Below the pieces are notes generated by a model. The model had not been told where the DNA came from and ran no database searches. It worked only from the letters and a program-made list of their open reading frames with translations. A stretch of DNA of 64,000 nt from Escallonia rubra (lineage: Eukaryota > Streptophyta > Magnoliopsida > Escalloniales > Escalloniaceae), in NCBI GenBank assembly GCA_033065855.1, contig JAVXUO010000776.1, positions 36,979-100,978 of the forward strand. Direction: 5' to 3'. This document shows, in pieces, positions 23,401-33,626 of this stretch. The translations under genes and the position numbers were made by a program. Within the stretch, counting starts at the first letter, position 1; every line of letters begins with the position of its first letter.

Positions 23401-24055
23401 TCCCTCGAGGGACAAACACCCTCAAGGGCAACAGGATAGAGCTCGAGTTCTATCCGAACGGTTTAGCTACAGTTCTAACCCGTGAAACGGCAAAGGACTA
23501 TGGGACTTCATCCCCCCACCATTCTTTGTCAATTCAAAACCCAGCCAAGTGTGAGTGCGAGGCTTCTTTGCCATCTCTTAGCTGATGATAAGAGTTCGCG
23601 ACAAAGTAAAACGCAAGCATGATGTGGTCGGCTCGAGCCAAAGAACACACACTTGCACAAAATGAACACCCTCCAAGGAGAGGTGACCCCTCGAGGGGAC
23701 ATTCAAACACTTAGCACATGCAACAACTTGCATGCACAGCTTTGTGTTAGGCTACCATGGGGCACAGCCTCTAAAGGATTTCGAGATCCCATGATTCGTC
23801 TTCCTAAAGATGACTCTGAATAGCCTACTCAGGTGACATTCTAAAACTTGGCTCTCGAGAGCTAGGGTTCTAGCGCCCTACTTGGGCAAAGTTCTAAGGC
23901 TTAAGCACTCGCTTAGGTCGGAGCACACATGGAGGAGAGAAATATTGTTACCCCTACAAGTGGATGAGAATCACTTACAAATCTGATGCGTGTCTCGAGA
24001 CACCAGGTATAAACTTCCTTAGCCAAACATTTTAGCTAAGGAAGTGGGGGGCTTA

Positions 24056-24474
24056 TGATATAGCTCAAATATAACTCCCAATAATTGGGGAACACCCGGC
24101 GAATCCTAGTCAAACTGGGAGATTTATGATTGTCTTATCAAGATTCTAAAAGAGTCTTTAAAGATTGTGACGTGATCCTCGAGGATCCTAAAACGATCCT
24201 GATTGGATTAATCCACAGCCTAGTCCTACTAGGACTCTCCTCCTACATCTATATAAAGGGGTCTACCCCCCAGGTATGGGACAACTACACACAGATACAC
24301 ATTGTGTCTTTCATGCTTTTTCAGAGTTATTATCCTGTAGTTGCGCTCTGACTTAAGCATCGGAGAGTTCTCTGCCGGGAACCCCACCCGGCGGTCACTC
24401 GTTTTCTGTCTTGCAGGTCATCGGTCCAAGCTCGGGTTCCGCAAAGTACGCGGAGCATATTTTTAGCAGCAACA
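24056..24474 (+). repeat. 3' LTR
   Basis: 419 bp starting TGATATAGCTC and ending AGCAGCAACA, collinear with 20325-20743 and the same length. Confidence 0.88.
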
Positions 24475-24760
24475 TATGAGTATCAGGATGTAGTTTCTCT
24501 GTATTCAGCGCAGGATTTTGAATGTGATTATAGTTGATAACTCAGTCCGGTGATGTCACCTGGGTTGAGGGTGTCACACAGACAACCTTAAGATGAGAGG
24601 TAGAGAAGAACCAGAAGAGGATGTGAGATGAGAGAAAAAAGATGATAAGAAGAGAGGTCCTAAATCACCAGAATGAGGATAGTTGATGATCTTCTAGACC
24701 TTAGTGCCTTGACAATGAACCCCAAGGATAGACTATCCCTCAAGTTCAAGATGGTAGAAG

Positions 24761-24906
24761 ATGAATAAGTTTAACGGGACCACGGATCCCAAAATCCATG
24801 TTATGATTTACATGCGAGCATTAGCTCCTTACGAAGTGAATCAAAATTTGTTGATACAGTTGTTCCGCCATACTCTCACGGGAGCCGCCTCCAGTTGGTT
24901 CCTCAC
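24761..24906 (+). pseudogene. Tat-type Gypsy gag fragment
   Basis: Reads KFNGTTDPKIHVMIYMRAL and then LLIQLFRHTLTGAASSWFLT. The FNGTTDP...H...Y and LTGAASSWF blocks are hallmarks of the retrotransposon gag domain in the Tat lineage. It is truncated by the LTR at 24907. The nucleocapsid and pol parts are absent. Confidence 0.8.
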
Positions 24907-26884
24907 TGTAACGCCCCGTGCCCGAGGCATCCTTAACCAAAACCCAATCCAAGATGCAATAATTGTAATAGTAGAGCACATCATAAAAAAATACTACAAA
25001 CATAATGATTTGAATCTCAAAATCTTAACTCCAAAAATAATCCAAAATTTTATTACAATCTCTCAGACTAATTATCTAAATCCAAAGGAAAATAAATCAA
25101 CTAACCAATATTTCGTCTAAAGAAATCATAAGAGCTCTATTCTCAATGTCAGAAACCAGAGCAATTCCTGCCGTTGTACTAATATCTTGCCCTTCGTGCT
25201 ACTTTTGGCCTGGAAGGGGAATGAAACAAAAAACAAAAGGGAGAGCACGAATTGCCCAGTAAAAGTTTTTATACACAAAGGGCCAAATAAGAATTTAGAT
25301 AACTCAGTCAAAATTTTCAAACGAATAACGAAAGTGACCAAAAGAGGGTTACCAAAAACGAGTAACAAATTTGAGTTATCGAATACACCAATAAATAAGA
25401 ATTAAGATAACTTAATCGAATTTCACAAGCGAATAACAGAAGCGACCGAAATGGGGGTTAAATAACCAATAAGTCGAATATCGATTCACAAACGAATAAC
25501 AAATCGACCCAAAAATGGGTTACATAACCAATAAGTTGAATATCAAAATATATTTACCAAATCTCGTGGGTGTCACATACACAATTGCTTATTATTAAGC
25601 ATCACAAATCATGGCTATACCATGTCGAATTTCGCAGCCGGTGCTTCATAAATAAGTCACAATAAGTAAAAGTGACTTTTAAACATAAATATCACCTACA
25701 AAGTAATTTGATAAATATAACGAATATTCATTTGAAGTCAAAAACTAGTCATCGTAGACTCAAACTGAAGAGGACGAAAATAAAAATTCAACGAAATAAA
25801 AATTAACTCAATCGGAGATCGGATGAATGAGATACCGTCAAAAGAATTTTTTTGGCTACAACTTAAAAGGCACGAAAATCAATGACAAAAAAGGAACCAC
25901 CTATAAGGTGACACGTGACAAAGGGAAGCAAGACTGTGCATGGTTTGGACCCAAATCTGGGTACACTAAACTCATTAGAATTCATGGCAAAGTAATCAAA
26001 TAATTTTAAGGGGCCAATAGAAAAGGGACATGTGGCGTCAAAAAGTTGGAATAGAAGGAAGGCTTTATATGCCATGAACAATAACAATGGCTTACCTAAA
26101 CATGCGTTAAAAACAAGGATAAGATTTGTAAAGAATTTTCAACGCAAGTCACAACAACGAATTTTATAGTGAAGCTATAAAAAAATTCAAGCGTGATGAT
26201 CAACAATAGGCTCGCAGAAGCAAATTCAATATTGAAATCAAACGAAAACGTAAAGATTCTCGTGTATGAAATGAAAAGACGGCGTAAAAACAATTACCTC
26301 AAAGTAACGAATCTATCGTAAAAAATATCCTCTTCATCTTAGATCAATCACCACTTTCTTGCTTGAATACCTAACATAATGCACTAGCTCTTTTCTCTTT
26401 TCTCCCTTTGTCTCAAAAAATATGAAGACTCTCTCGTGACTCTATGTTTTCTTCCTCCTTATATAGTTTGCTAATCTAATTCTGATATGACTTGAAGTCC
26501 CAATTTAAAGTGTAATTATAATACAACTAAAACTCCTTATTGCTAGTGTAATTATAATACAACTAAAACTCCTTATTGCTAGTGTAATTATAACATAACT
26601 AAAAGTCCTTATTACTAGTGTAATTATAACACAACTTAAAGTTCACATGACTAATTTAATCACAATATGACTTAAAATCCTAATCCAAGTCGAAATCTCT
26701 TCTTCTTCCTTTTTTTTTAAAAAAAATATCTAATCTATTCACATTATCCACTATGACTATTAAATATTAATGTCGTCATTGAAAGGACTCCAAGAAAATT
26801 ATCTAAGGTCCAATACTTAATTCAAAATCAGAATAATTTTATAACTATTCTTTACACAAATAGTTAAAAATCTGAGGTATTACA
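24907..26884 (-). mobile_element. Minus-strand LTR of a Gypsy element, inserted in Tat gag
   Basis: On the minus strand it begins TGTAATACCTCAGATTTTT (at 26884) and ends GGGCACGGGGCGTTACA (at 24907), 1,978 bp. Just upstream in that orientation (26885-26905) is a polypurine tract, so this is a 3' LTR with part of its interior. TATA-like sequence is seen at about 26461 (TATATAG). No matching complete 5' LTR or TSD partner was found; the left flank is CTCAC. Confidence 0.7.
26503..26645. repeat. Short tandem repeat within the LTR
   Basis: Three to four copies of a ~45-bp unit built from AGTGTAATTATAATACAACT and AAAACTCCTTATTGCT. Confidence 0.8.
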
Positions 26885-28530
26885 TTCTCCCTCCTCCCCC
26901 CCCTAAAAATAATTCCTTCCTCGGAATTGAATGTTCCTTAATCATTAAAAGTAGCTTTTTGCCTTCCATATGAGTCATTACATTCCTCCCACTTTGAACG
27001 AAATTTCAACCTTGAAGTATTTATAACTTATCTAACATACGAAACATAGTGAACTAAATTACTCAACTCAAATTAAACACATAGGAATCAACTGAATTGA
27101 ATCTCCAATTCATCACGCTTCCACTGCGCTACTCTGATAACACACCAAACCATACCCTTTAATTTGCACAGTCCACCTAATGGTAACATGCTTGTCTTCA
27201 AGCCTATGGTGTACCAAAGTACTAAGCAATTTTCACGCATGACTTGTACTCTACGAGATTCAAACCTTTGGTTCTAACTTCCATTTCCATCGTCATTCCA
27301 ACCTTATGCTAGCATTTATATGATCGAAATCTATTACCATACAAAACCACAAATTGAGTCATTTCAATACGCTCTTAGTGAAACTTCACTGACAACTGAG
27401 ACTAAGTAGTAACTAAAGTTGCTAAGATATTGACATGCTTTCTGCCTAATGCATCAGCCAAGCATTAGCCTTCCAAATAATGATAATACTTAATCAAACC
27501 GCAAATATGAAATCCAGAATTCCAAACCCACAAACATCTTAGTACTTCAAACACGTGGTTACTCAAGACAATATTTAACTCTATCCTGCACATATTTATC
27601 AACTACAAAGACCACAAAAGAAATATCTAAGGCTTAGCTAAAATTGAAACGATACAATGTCTATGAAGTTCACTAACTAAGACCATGAGCTCAATGTCTA
27701 AGGCTTAATTTAAAATGTAACGGTGCAATGTCTATCAAGTTTACCCAACAAAATCATGAGATTGTCTACCAATAAATATTTTCCTCGTCTATTTATTTTT
27801 TCCGACACCAAAATCAGAACCAAGTCCATCGAATAACCTTCGAAGTATACCACTTTGACTTAGCCAATATGGATAACTAATTTCTATATGCACTTACAAC
27901 ATCACACCAAAGACAACCATGCTTTAGCTGCACACGCTATACCTCAAAGCAAACAAACTCAAACTATTATCAAATCCATCACATAGAAAAACATTCCCTT
28001 AAAGTACCCAAAATCTAAATACACACATATATCACCCATTCGCTAAAGTTTAAGTCTCTAATCTACCACATCATTTATATCTCTCAATCACAACTTTTAC
28101 AGGCTATAGCCACTAGTTGTTAGAGCTACTCGCTAGAAGATCATAATCTTATCCTTTAACTATCCTCTTTTCTAAAGCAGTCTATCTTGGGATGATTGGA
28201 AGACAATCAGTCCATACCTAAAATAACATCAAAGTGTTTGATATCCAGAAATTTAGTCAACTTTCAAATCCATTTCATCGATATTGATGGCAAGAATTGT
28301 AACCATAGGGACCACCCCAGGGTATTCCATAAGAGTATCTATATATAGCCATGTTTAATGTTTCTAGGTTTAACACTCAGATGTTCGCAAAAGGATATTA
28401 CAAAAATGAATAAAGTGGCATCAGGATATAGTAATGCCAATTCCTTTTTTCAAATTCACTAACGGAAATACTTGTCACCATATCACTTGTATCAAGAAAT
28501 CACAACCTTTTTTTTGTAACACTATTTGAT
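26885..28530 (-). other. Decayed interior of the minus-strand Gypsy element
   Basis: Follows the polypurine tract. It is AT-rich with no long frames. At about 28180-28330 the minus strand gives a frame-shifted aspartic-protease-end signature: the motif family GMDWLSSNHPKIDC is readable across frames. Its distance to the LTR is much shorter than a full pol gene, so most of pol has been deleted. Confidence 0.5.
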
Positions 28531-28608
28531 AGACTTAAAAAATATGAAGACTCTTGTGACTCTTATATCTTTTTCCTCCGTATATAGTTTGCTAATCTTA
28601 TGTTAGAG
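28530..28608 (-). repeat. Fragment of a second LTR copy
   Basis: AAAAAATATGAAGACTCTTG through TATATAGTTTGCTAATCT matches the promoter part of the LTR near 26413-26478. This is probably the remains of the 5' LTR of the same minus-strand element. Confidence 0.5.
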
Positions 28609-28639
28609 ATAATCAGTTAAGTTTTCGTCTCGCACCTAC

Positions 28640-29130
28640 AGCTAGTGCATAGACAAGCAGTGGTCCTCGTCAGGGAAGAGGACAAGGTCCGCAGGACTAG
28701 ATTCAGCAATATCAAGCCCAGCAGAGGCAGGGGCCCGGGACATCAGCCAGACTTTACTCAGTGTCTGCTTAGGATGCTACTACATTGGATGACGTGGGGC
28801 CAGATACGTTATAGCTTAACCCATTAGATCGTATGTTATTTGATTATGCTCGTATGTTCTTTGGTATCCCTTACTTTTGCATAGCGATTGAGGGTGAAAA
28901 CCCATTCTTTAGGAACTGATTTTGGGGTAAGCACTCTGTTGGGAGAGTCTTTGATTGTTTTTAGACTGTATTGTCTATGTAGGGGATAGAGATCTTCCTG
29001 TGGATCTCATTGCATTTGTTGTTCAGGATTTCGATATCATACAAGGCACGAATTGATGATTCTCTAATCACGCATCCGTGTACTGTCAAGGGAAACCCTA
29101 ACAGTGTTTGGAAGTTCGTAAGATGTGAGT
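28640..29130 (+). pseudogene. Gypsy (chromovirus-like) gag-protease remnant
   Basis: On the plus strand 28660-28760 gives a Gln/Arg/Gly-rich gag-end-like stretch with stops. At 28995-29060 VDLIAFVVQDFDIIQGTN resembles the FDVILGMDW block of Gypsy proteases. Several stops and frame changes; not functional. Confidence 0.45.
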
Positions 29131-29606
29131 AGCAGTTACATTAGTAATTTGATTATGAGTGAGAATGTTACTTTGGGGAATGATTAGTGCTAAGTCTAAA
29201 ATTTTGTTTGAGAACACGAAAAGAAGCGTGGGATCCTACTTTGTCATTTCGTTCATTATTTCGTATGTTGAATTCAATTGCGACTTAATTGAATGCCAAT
29301 TGCTCCGAGACGTCAGAAAGGATGTCATTGATACCGAGTCATCTTATTCGTTTTCTAGGATATTTATCTGTTTTCATTTTTCAAATCTATTTGAACTTGA
29401 TGGGATAATATCTGAGCCACTGCCCATTGGAAAGCTACAAATCTCATTAAGGACCAATAACTCCTATTAATCGTAATTGCTCTGGGCCAATGGGTTGACT
29501 TTGTTCCGTCATACCTATGTCAATCTGTACTCGTTATTTTTTGGGATGTTATAAAATTTTATTATGAATCTCGAGAGCCAATATGTATGATTTTGTTAAA
29601 GATTCT
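29131..29606. other. Unassigned repeat-like spacer
   Basis: Contains a 103-residue plus frame (29159-29470) without a recognised family. It may belong to the decayed Gypsy interior. Confidence 0.35.
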
Positions 29607-29616
29607 GTGTTTTGAC

Positions 29617-30831
29617 GGGTTAATTTTACGCTACACCCTATACTTAGGTGTCAGTTTCACCCAGCACCCCGTAGTTCTAATTTTGGCACCCAGCACCAAA
29701 ATCTTTAAAATCTTGGTATTCAGCACCAAATGACGGTCAAACTGGCCTTTGACCATACGTCTGTTACTTTTTAAGGGGCAAAATGGTCTTTTTACGTGTT
29801 ATATCCACTTTTTGTCCACATCAGCTCCAAATGGCTCAAATAATTAACATTAGACCCTCCACGTCATTTCCTCACCCTTTTTCTCTCCCAAACTATTCAT
29901 CTTCCCAACCAATATCGAAACGCGCGGCCACCTCCTCCGACCGAAAGCACTGCCTGACGAGCCATCGCCTCTGACCGAAGCCACTGCCTGGTGTGCCATC
30001 ATCCCCGCCACCACTCTCCCCATCATCACGACCCACCACAGTTGGCCACCCACGACCAGCCATAACTACCCACAACCAGCCATAACTACCCACAACCATC
30101 AATCCCAAAACCCACGGCACCCTCTCCAATTGAATCGCGGCCACGGCCTGTCGTTGATGATCGCCGCCTCTGCCACAAATCCTTCACCCACGACCACCCA
30201 CAACCACCAATCCCTCTCTCACCCATGGTCACCACCTCAAACCGAATGACGACCACCAATAACCGGCATTCGACCAACAGTGACCATTCAATGAGCCATT
30301 ATCGCCTCCAATCGAATGACCATCAGACACCCCCCCTGCCTACCGCCGTAATCACAACATACCCAATTAGCCCATCACCCGATCTCCCCATCGATCTCCG
30401 GCGAGCCCAATCAGCCACTGCACAACATCATCACCACATAATCAGTGGTCCAAATCGAGGGTGAGAGTGACAGGTCAGGCTAGGTGAAGAGGGCGTGGGG
30501 CAACGCTCGACGCCAAAGACCACGGCGACTCTAGAGGCGGATTCTTGGTGCACAGTGGTTGGGGCACTGAGAGAAATAGAGAAGAGAGAGAGATAGAGAA
30601 GATAGAGAGAGAGGAAAGAGAGAGAGGGTTGGAGCTGACTAGGATTTCATGGATGAAAAGACCATTTTGCCCTTAAAAAATTAACAGACGTCTGGTCAAA
30701 GGCCATTTTGACCGTCAATTGGTGCTAGATACCAAGTTTTTAAAATTTTTGGTGCTGGGTGCCAATTTTAAAACTACGGGGTGCTGGGTGCAACTGACCC
30801 CTAAGTATAGGGTGTAGCGTAAAATTAACAC
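29617..30831. mobile_element. Non-autonomous MULE of a third family
   Basis: Left end GGGTTAATTTTACGCTACAC and inverted right end GTGTTAATTTTACGCTACAC. The inverted termini extend through CACCCAGCACC and beyond (over 150 bp). Flanked by GTGTTTTGAC on both sides (29607-29616 and 30832-30841), a 9- or 10-bp duplication. Length 1,215 bp. The interior has CCACAACC-rich repeats (30040-30220) and a GA-rich run (30560-30625); no known protein. Confidence 0.85.
30560..30625. repeat. (GA)n-rich run
   Basis: GAGAGA/GATAGA purine run inside the MULE. Confidence 0.8.
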
Positions 30832-30841
30832 GTGTTTTGAC

Positions 30842-32546
30842 CGCTCGGTTGTGATTGTTGTTATCATTTGACCCCTAAATGTTTGGTTGGGATACTTGTT
30901 TACGTGGTTAATGTTAAATATTTTGTTGTATAACCATTATTGCATCTTTGTGATTGGTGTTTGTTTAAAATGTTCCGAAATGGTAACATGATATAGTTGT
31001 TCTTGTAATTAATCTGATTATCAGAATTTTACTAGGTTTTATTTCCAGATGATCTTGAAATTGATAATTTGTTATGCATGTGTGTTTTCACCTAATATCA
31101 TGATTTGCATCGCGTCATTTGCCTGAGATGAGATTAGGTAGATTCCTAAACCTCAGATAATCTGTGATTGAGAGTAGGCTTCAAGGACGTAGATTAGAGT
31201 TTGGAAATTTATTTGATGTTCTGATATAAGAAAGAGGTTTTGGTCGAACATGTAATAGTAGACCCCATGTTACTTGCTTTTATAACCAAAAGATTTTACA
31301 CGTTTAACCGAAACAGATGATCGGAGGATAAGACTATAGATCTTTGGTAAGTGACGTGATTGTGAATTATAAGTGACATGACAACTTAGGACCTTAAACT
31401 CTAGTGAAAGTGTAATACGTCGATTTGCAGAATCATAATATGCGTTATGTTAAGGATAACAAGTATCTATGTGACGAATTTGGTAACAGATTGAACTCGT
31501 TGAACTCAGATATCGGGATGCACAACGAACCGTGGTGGTTATAGTTTCTCTGTCAATTGTGATCTGTAAGTGCTTATAACAGTTATCCACATTAGCTTTG
31601 TGGAGTGCTAGTCATACGTGACTATTGCTTACTATTTTAGGACGCCTTGAGCTTAAAGTTAAGCTTACCATCGTTATGTAAATTATGCAAATGATGGAAT
31701 GTCTGGTATAGTATCGGTATAATGCATTGGGAGCCTGTTGTATCTTTTGCTACTTTAGATCCTTTCCTATTATGTTCTTCCAGTCTTCTTCATTGATCAT
31801 ATAGTCGTTCCGTAATTGTTGAAATTAGTTTCGATGAATTAATCAATAATGTTAATGATTAATCACAACTAATGAACCTAGAAGAGAAAAAAAATCAAAG
31901 AAGCCTTAAAAGAAAGTAAAGTTTGTGCACGTCTTCCTGAAAGTAAGCATTTTTAGCGATTAGAGGCCGTCCTTTAGCCACTACATATTCTCCAAATTAT
32001 CCTATGCTTTGATTTTCCACTTGCTAGCCATTCAAGTGTAGACATATTTAGCCTTTCTTTTCTAAATCCTATATTGATAACCTTGGGGCGGGTAATATAT
32101 TGCTGCTAAAGTTGTATATTCAACATAAAATGTTCTTTCTCATAAGGACCAAAGTCTTCTTGATAGAGAGGATGACGTTCTTCACCTAGAGGAGTATAGT
32201 GGTCTATATGAAGTTTATTTTCTGCTGGGTGTCAAGCTTCTTCATCCAAATTCAAGTGGATCTCAATATTTTTCATCCAAAGTCAGGTGGGTATCAAGTT
32301 TTTTCATCCAATTTTAAGTGAGTCTTAAGCTTCGTCTTCTATATTAAAGTAGTACACTCTAAGACAGCTATGTCAATTTCTGTTAGAACTTCGATATGCT
32401 TTTCGGAATCCAATTGGGTGCAAAGGTTCCTACTATTGTATTTGTTCATGCAATACAAAGAAAATACTTAGAAAAAAGTATCGAGACCTACAAAAATTTT
32501 CAAGCACTTTTTTGAGATGCTAGTGACCAAGTCTCGAGGGAACATT
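30842..32546. other. Unassigned AT-rich region
   Basis: No open frame with a recognisable product. At 32230-32340 three related blocks (CTTCATCCAAATTCAAGTGG; TTCATCCAAAGTCAGGTGGG; TTCATCCAATTTTAAGTGAG) form a short degenerate tandem repeat. Probably old retrotransposon sequence. Confidence 0.4.
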
Positions 32547-33369
32547 TGTAGAAGGGTTAATTTTATGCCAATCCCATGTTGGCACGTGTTATTTATTTAT
32601 CATTAAAATAAAATACTTAGTGACAGATAAAAGGCTGACATGTGTTCTTTAAAGTATTGCCACGTGGTGGAATACAAGTTTGCCTCATTTCGTATGACTA
32701 AAGGTTAATGGACAATTAATTATCTTGTCATATTTATCTCCTAGTTTTTCACAATTATGTGGCCAAGCTAATTAAATTGTTTCACTTATTGTGATGAGGT
32801 GGTTTGACCAAGAGGACCATTTATCATATTGAAGATTTTAGCCAATAAGATTGTATCATGACATGATATTTATCTCATGGCAAAATTAAGAGATAATATA
32901 CATGCTTTTAGGAACACTCACATCCACCACTATATATATGAGACGAGATGGCCCCAAGGCGTGGACAAAAGTTTATTAACTCAAGTCAGAAATCTACCAA
33001 ATTGAAGATACAAAATTTTCAACTCAGAGAATACATCACTCAAGTTGAAATATTATCCAAGTTTGTTAGTCAAGAGTTGAAATGGTATTCAAGTTTGTTA
33101 GTCACAAAAAATCGTTAAGTGCTCGTGATGAACTTAGTCAAATTCACCGTTTAATTGATCCGAAAACAAGTTATCAAGCCTTTCTTAAGCGTTAGTCAAG
33201 AAAAAGAAGAATCAAACAACTTTTTCTTTGTGTAAAGATTAATGGAGAGGATTGCACTCGCTATACGAATCTATGCATCTTCGGTTTCTCACTATTTTTT
33301 TGGTCTATATTACTCGAAATTTGTTTGTACGACTTGAAAGTATATGATTAACGTTGCCTAGGATCAACA
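32547..33369 (+). mobile_element. Possible 3' LTR
   Basis: Starts TGTAGAAGGGTTAATTTTAT just after a purine-rich CTCGAGGGAACATT, and may end GGATCAACA. It contains TATA-like CTATATATATGAGACGAG at about 32931. Flanking pentamers do not match, so the ends are uncertain. Confidence 0.35.
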
Positions 33370-33626
33370 GCAGGTTCCTTTCATTGTTTCTCTCGCTGTA
33401 ATGGTCAGTGACAGATCATTCGTTTGTATGTTTTCGGCAAATTGCTATGTAAAAAAAAAAACAAAATAGGAGAAAAATTATTATTGCCTCAACAAACAAA
33501 GAAGTCTTACATGACATGCAAAATGCACATCGTAGAACATCGATTGAGAAGAAATTTTCTTCTGCTCATTGAGTGAACAAACTACACGCAATGATGGAAT
33601 TTCATTGAAAACTCATTTGCATTTCT

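Larger units (their letters stand above)
20325..24474 (+). mobile_element. Young non-autonomous LTR retrotransposon (LARD-like)
   Basis: Two LTRs of 419 bp each (20325-20743; 24056-24474) differ at only about seven positions by eye. After the 5' LTR comes GAT and then TGGCGCCATCCGTGGGAC (20747-20764), a typical Gypsy primer-binding site. Before the 3' LTR is a polypurine tract (AAGGAAGTGGGGGG, about 24038-24051). The 3.3 kb interior encodes no recognisable gag, protease, RT or integrase. It has a GC-rich part (20800-22200) with long but low-complexity frames and a tandem array (22600-23400). Transposition would need enzymes from another element. Confidence 0.88.
16817..24578 (+). mobile_element. 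Large solo LTR (chromovirus/Tekay-like), split by a nested LTR element
   Basis: Begins TGTAATACCCCAACTTAATC and ends GGTTGAGGGTGTCACA. Flanking pentamers are TAGAC (16812-16816) and CAGAC (24579-24583), one mismatch. With the 4.15 kb nested element removed it is about 3.6 kb. It sits inside the leader of the Tat element. Its layout matches plant chromovirus LTRs: GGGGCCAAATTGTAATTTTG near 16940, a purine-rich tract 17160-17330, a TGTG-rich tract near 17400, then a CGAAATTT-type region near 18050-18200. Family assignment is from composition only. Confidence 0.6.
14576..24906 (+). mobile_element. Broken Tat-lineage Gypsy retrotransposon (5' LTR, primer site, gag start)
   Basis: Ordered parts on the plus strand: LTR 14576-15894, primer-binding-site-like TGGCGACTCCTCTGGGGAC at 15896-15914, an untranslated leader with tandem repeats (16155-16505), then after a nested solo LTR (16817-24578) the leader continues and gag starts at 24761. 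Gag is cut at 24906 by a minus-strand LTR. No pol or 3' LTR is recognised, so the rest has been lost or lies beyond the nested pieces. Confidence 0.7.

Noticed and set aside
32547-33369. A confident solo LTR
   Set aside because: TG start, TATA motif and CA end are present but the flanking pentamers (ACATT and GCAGG) differ; kept only as a possible 3' LTR.
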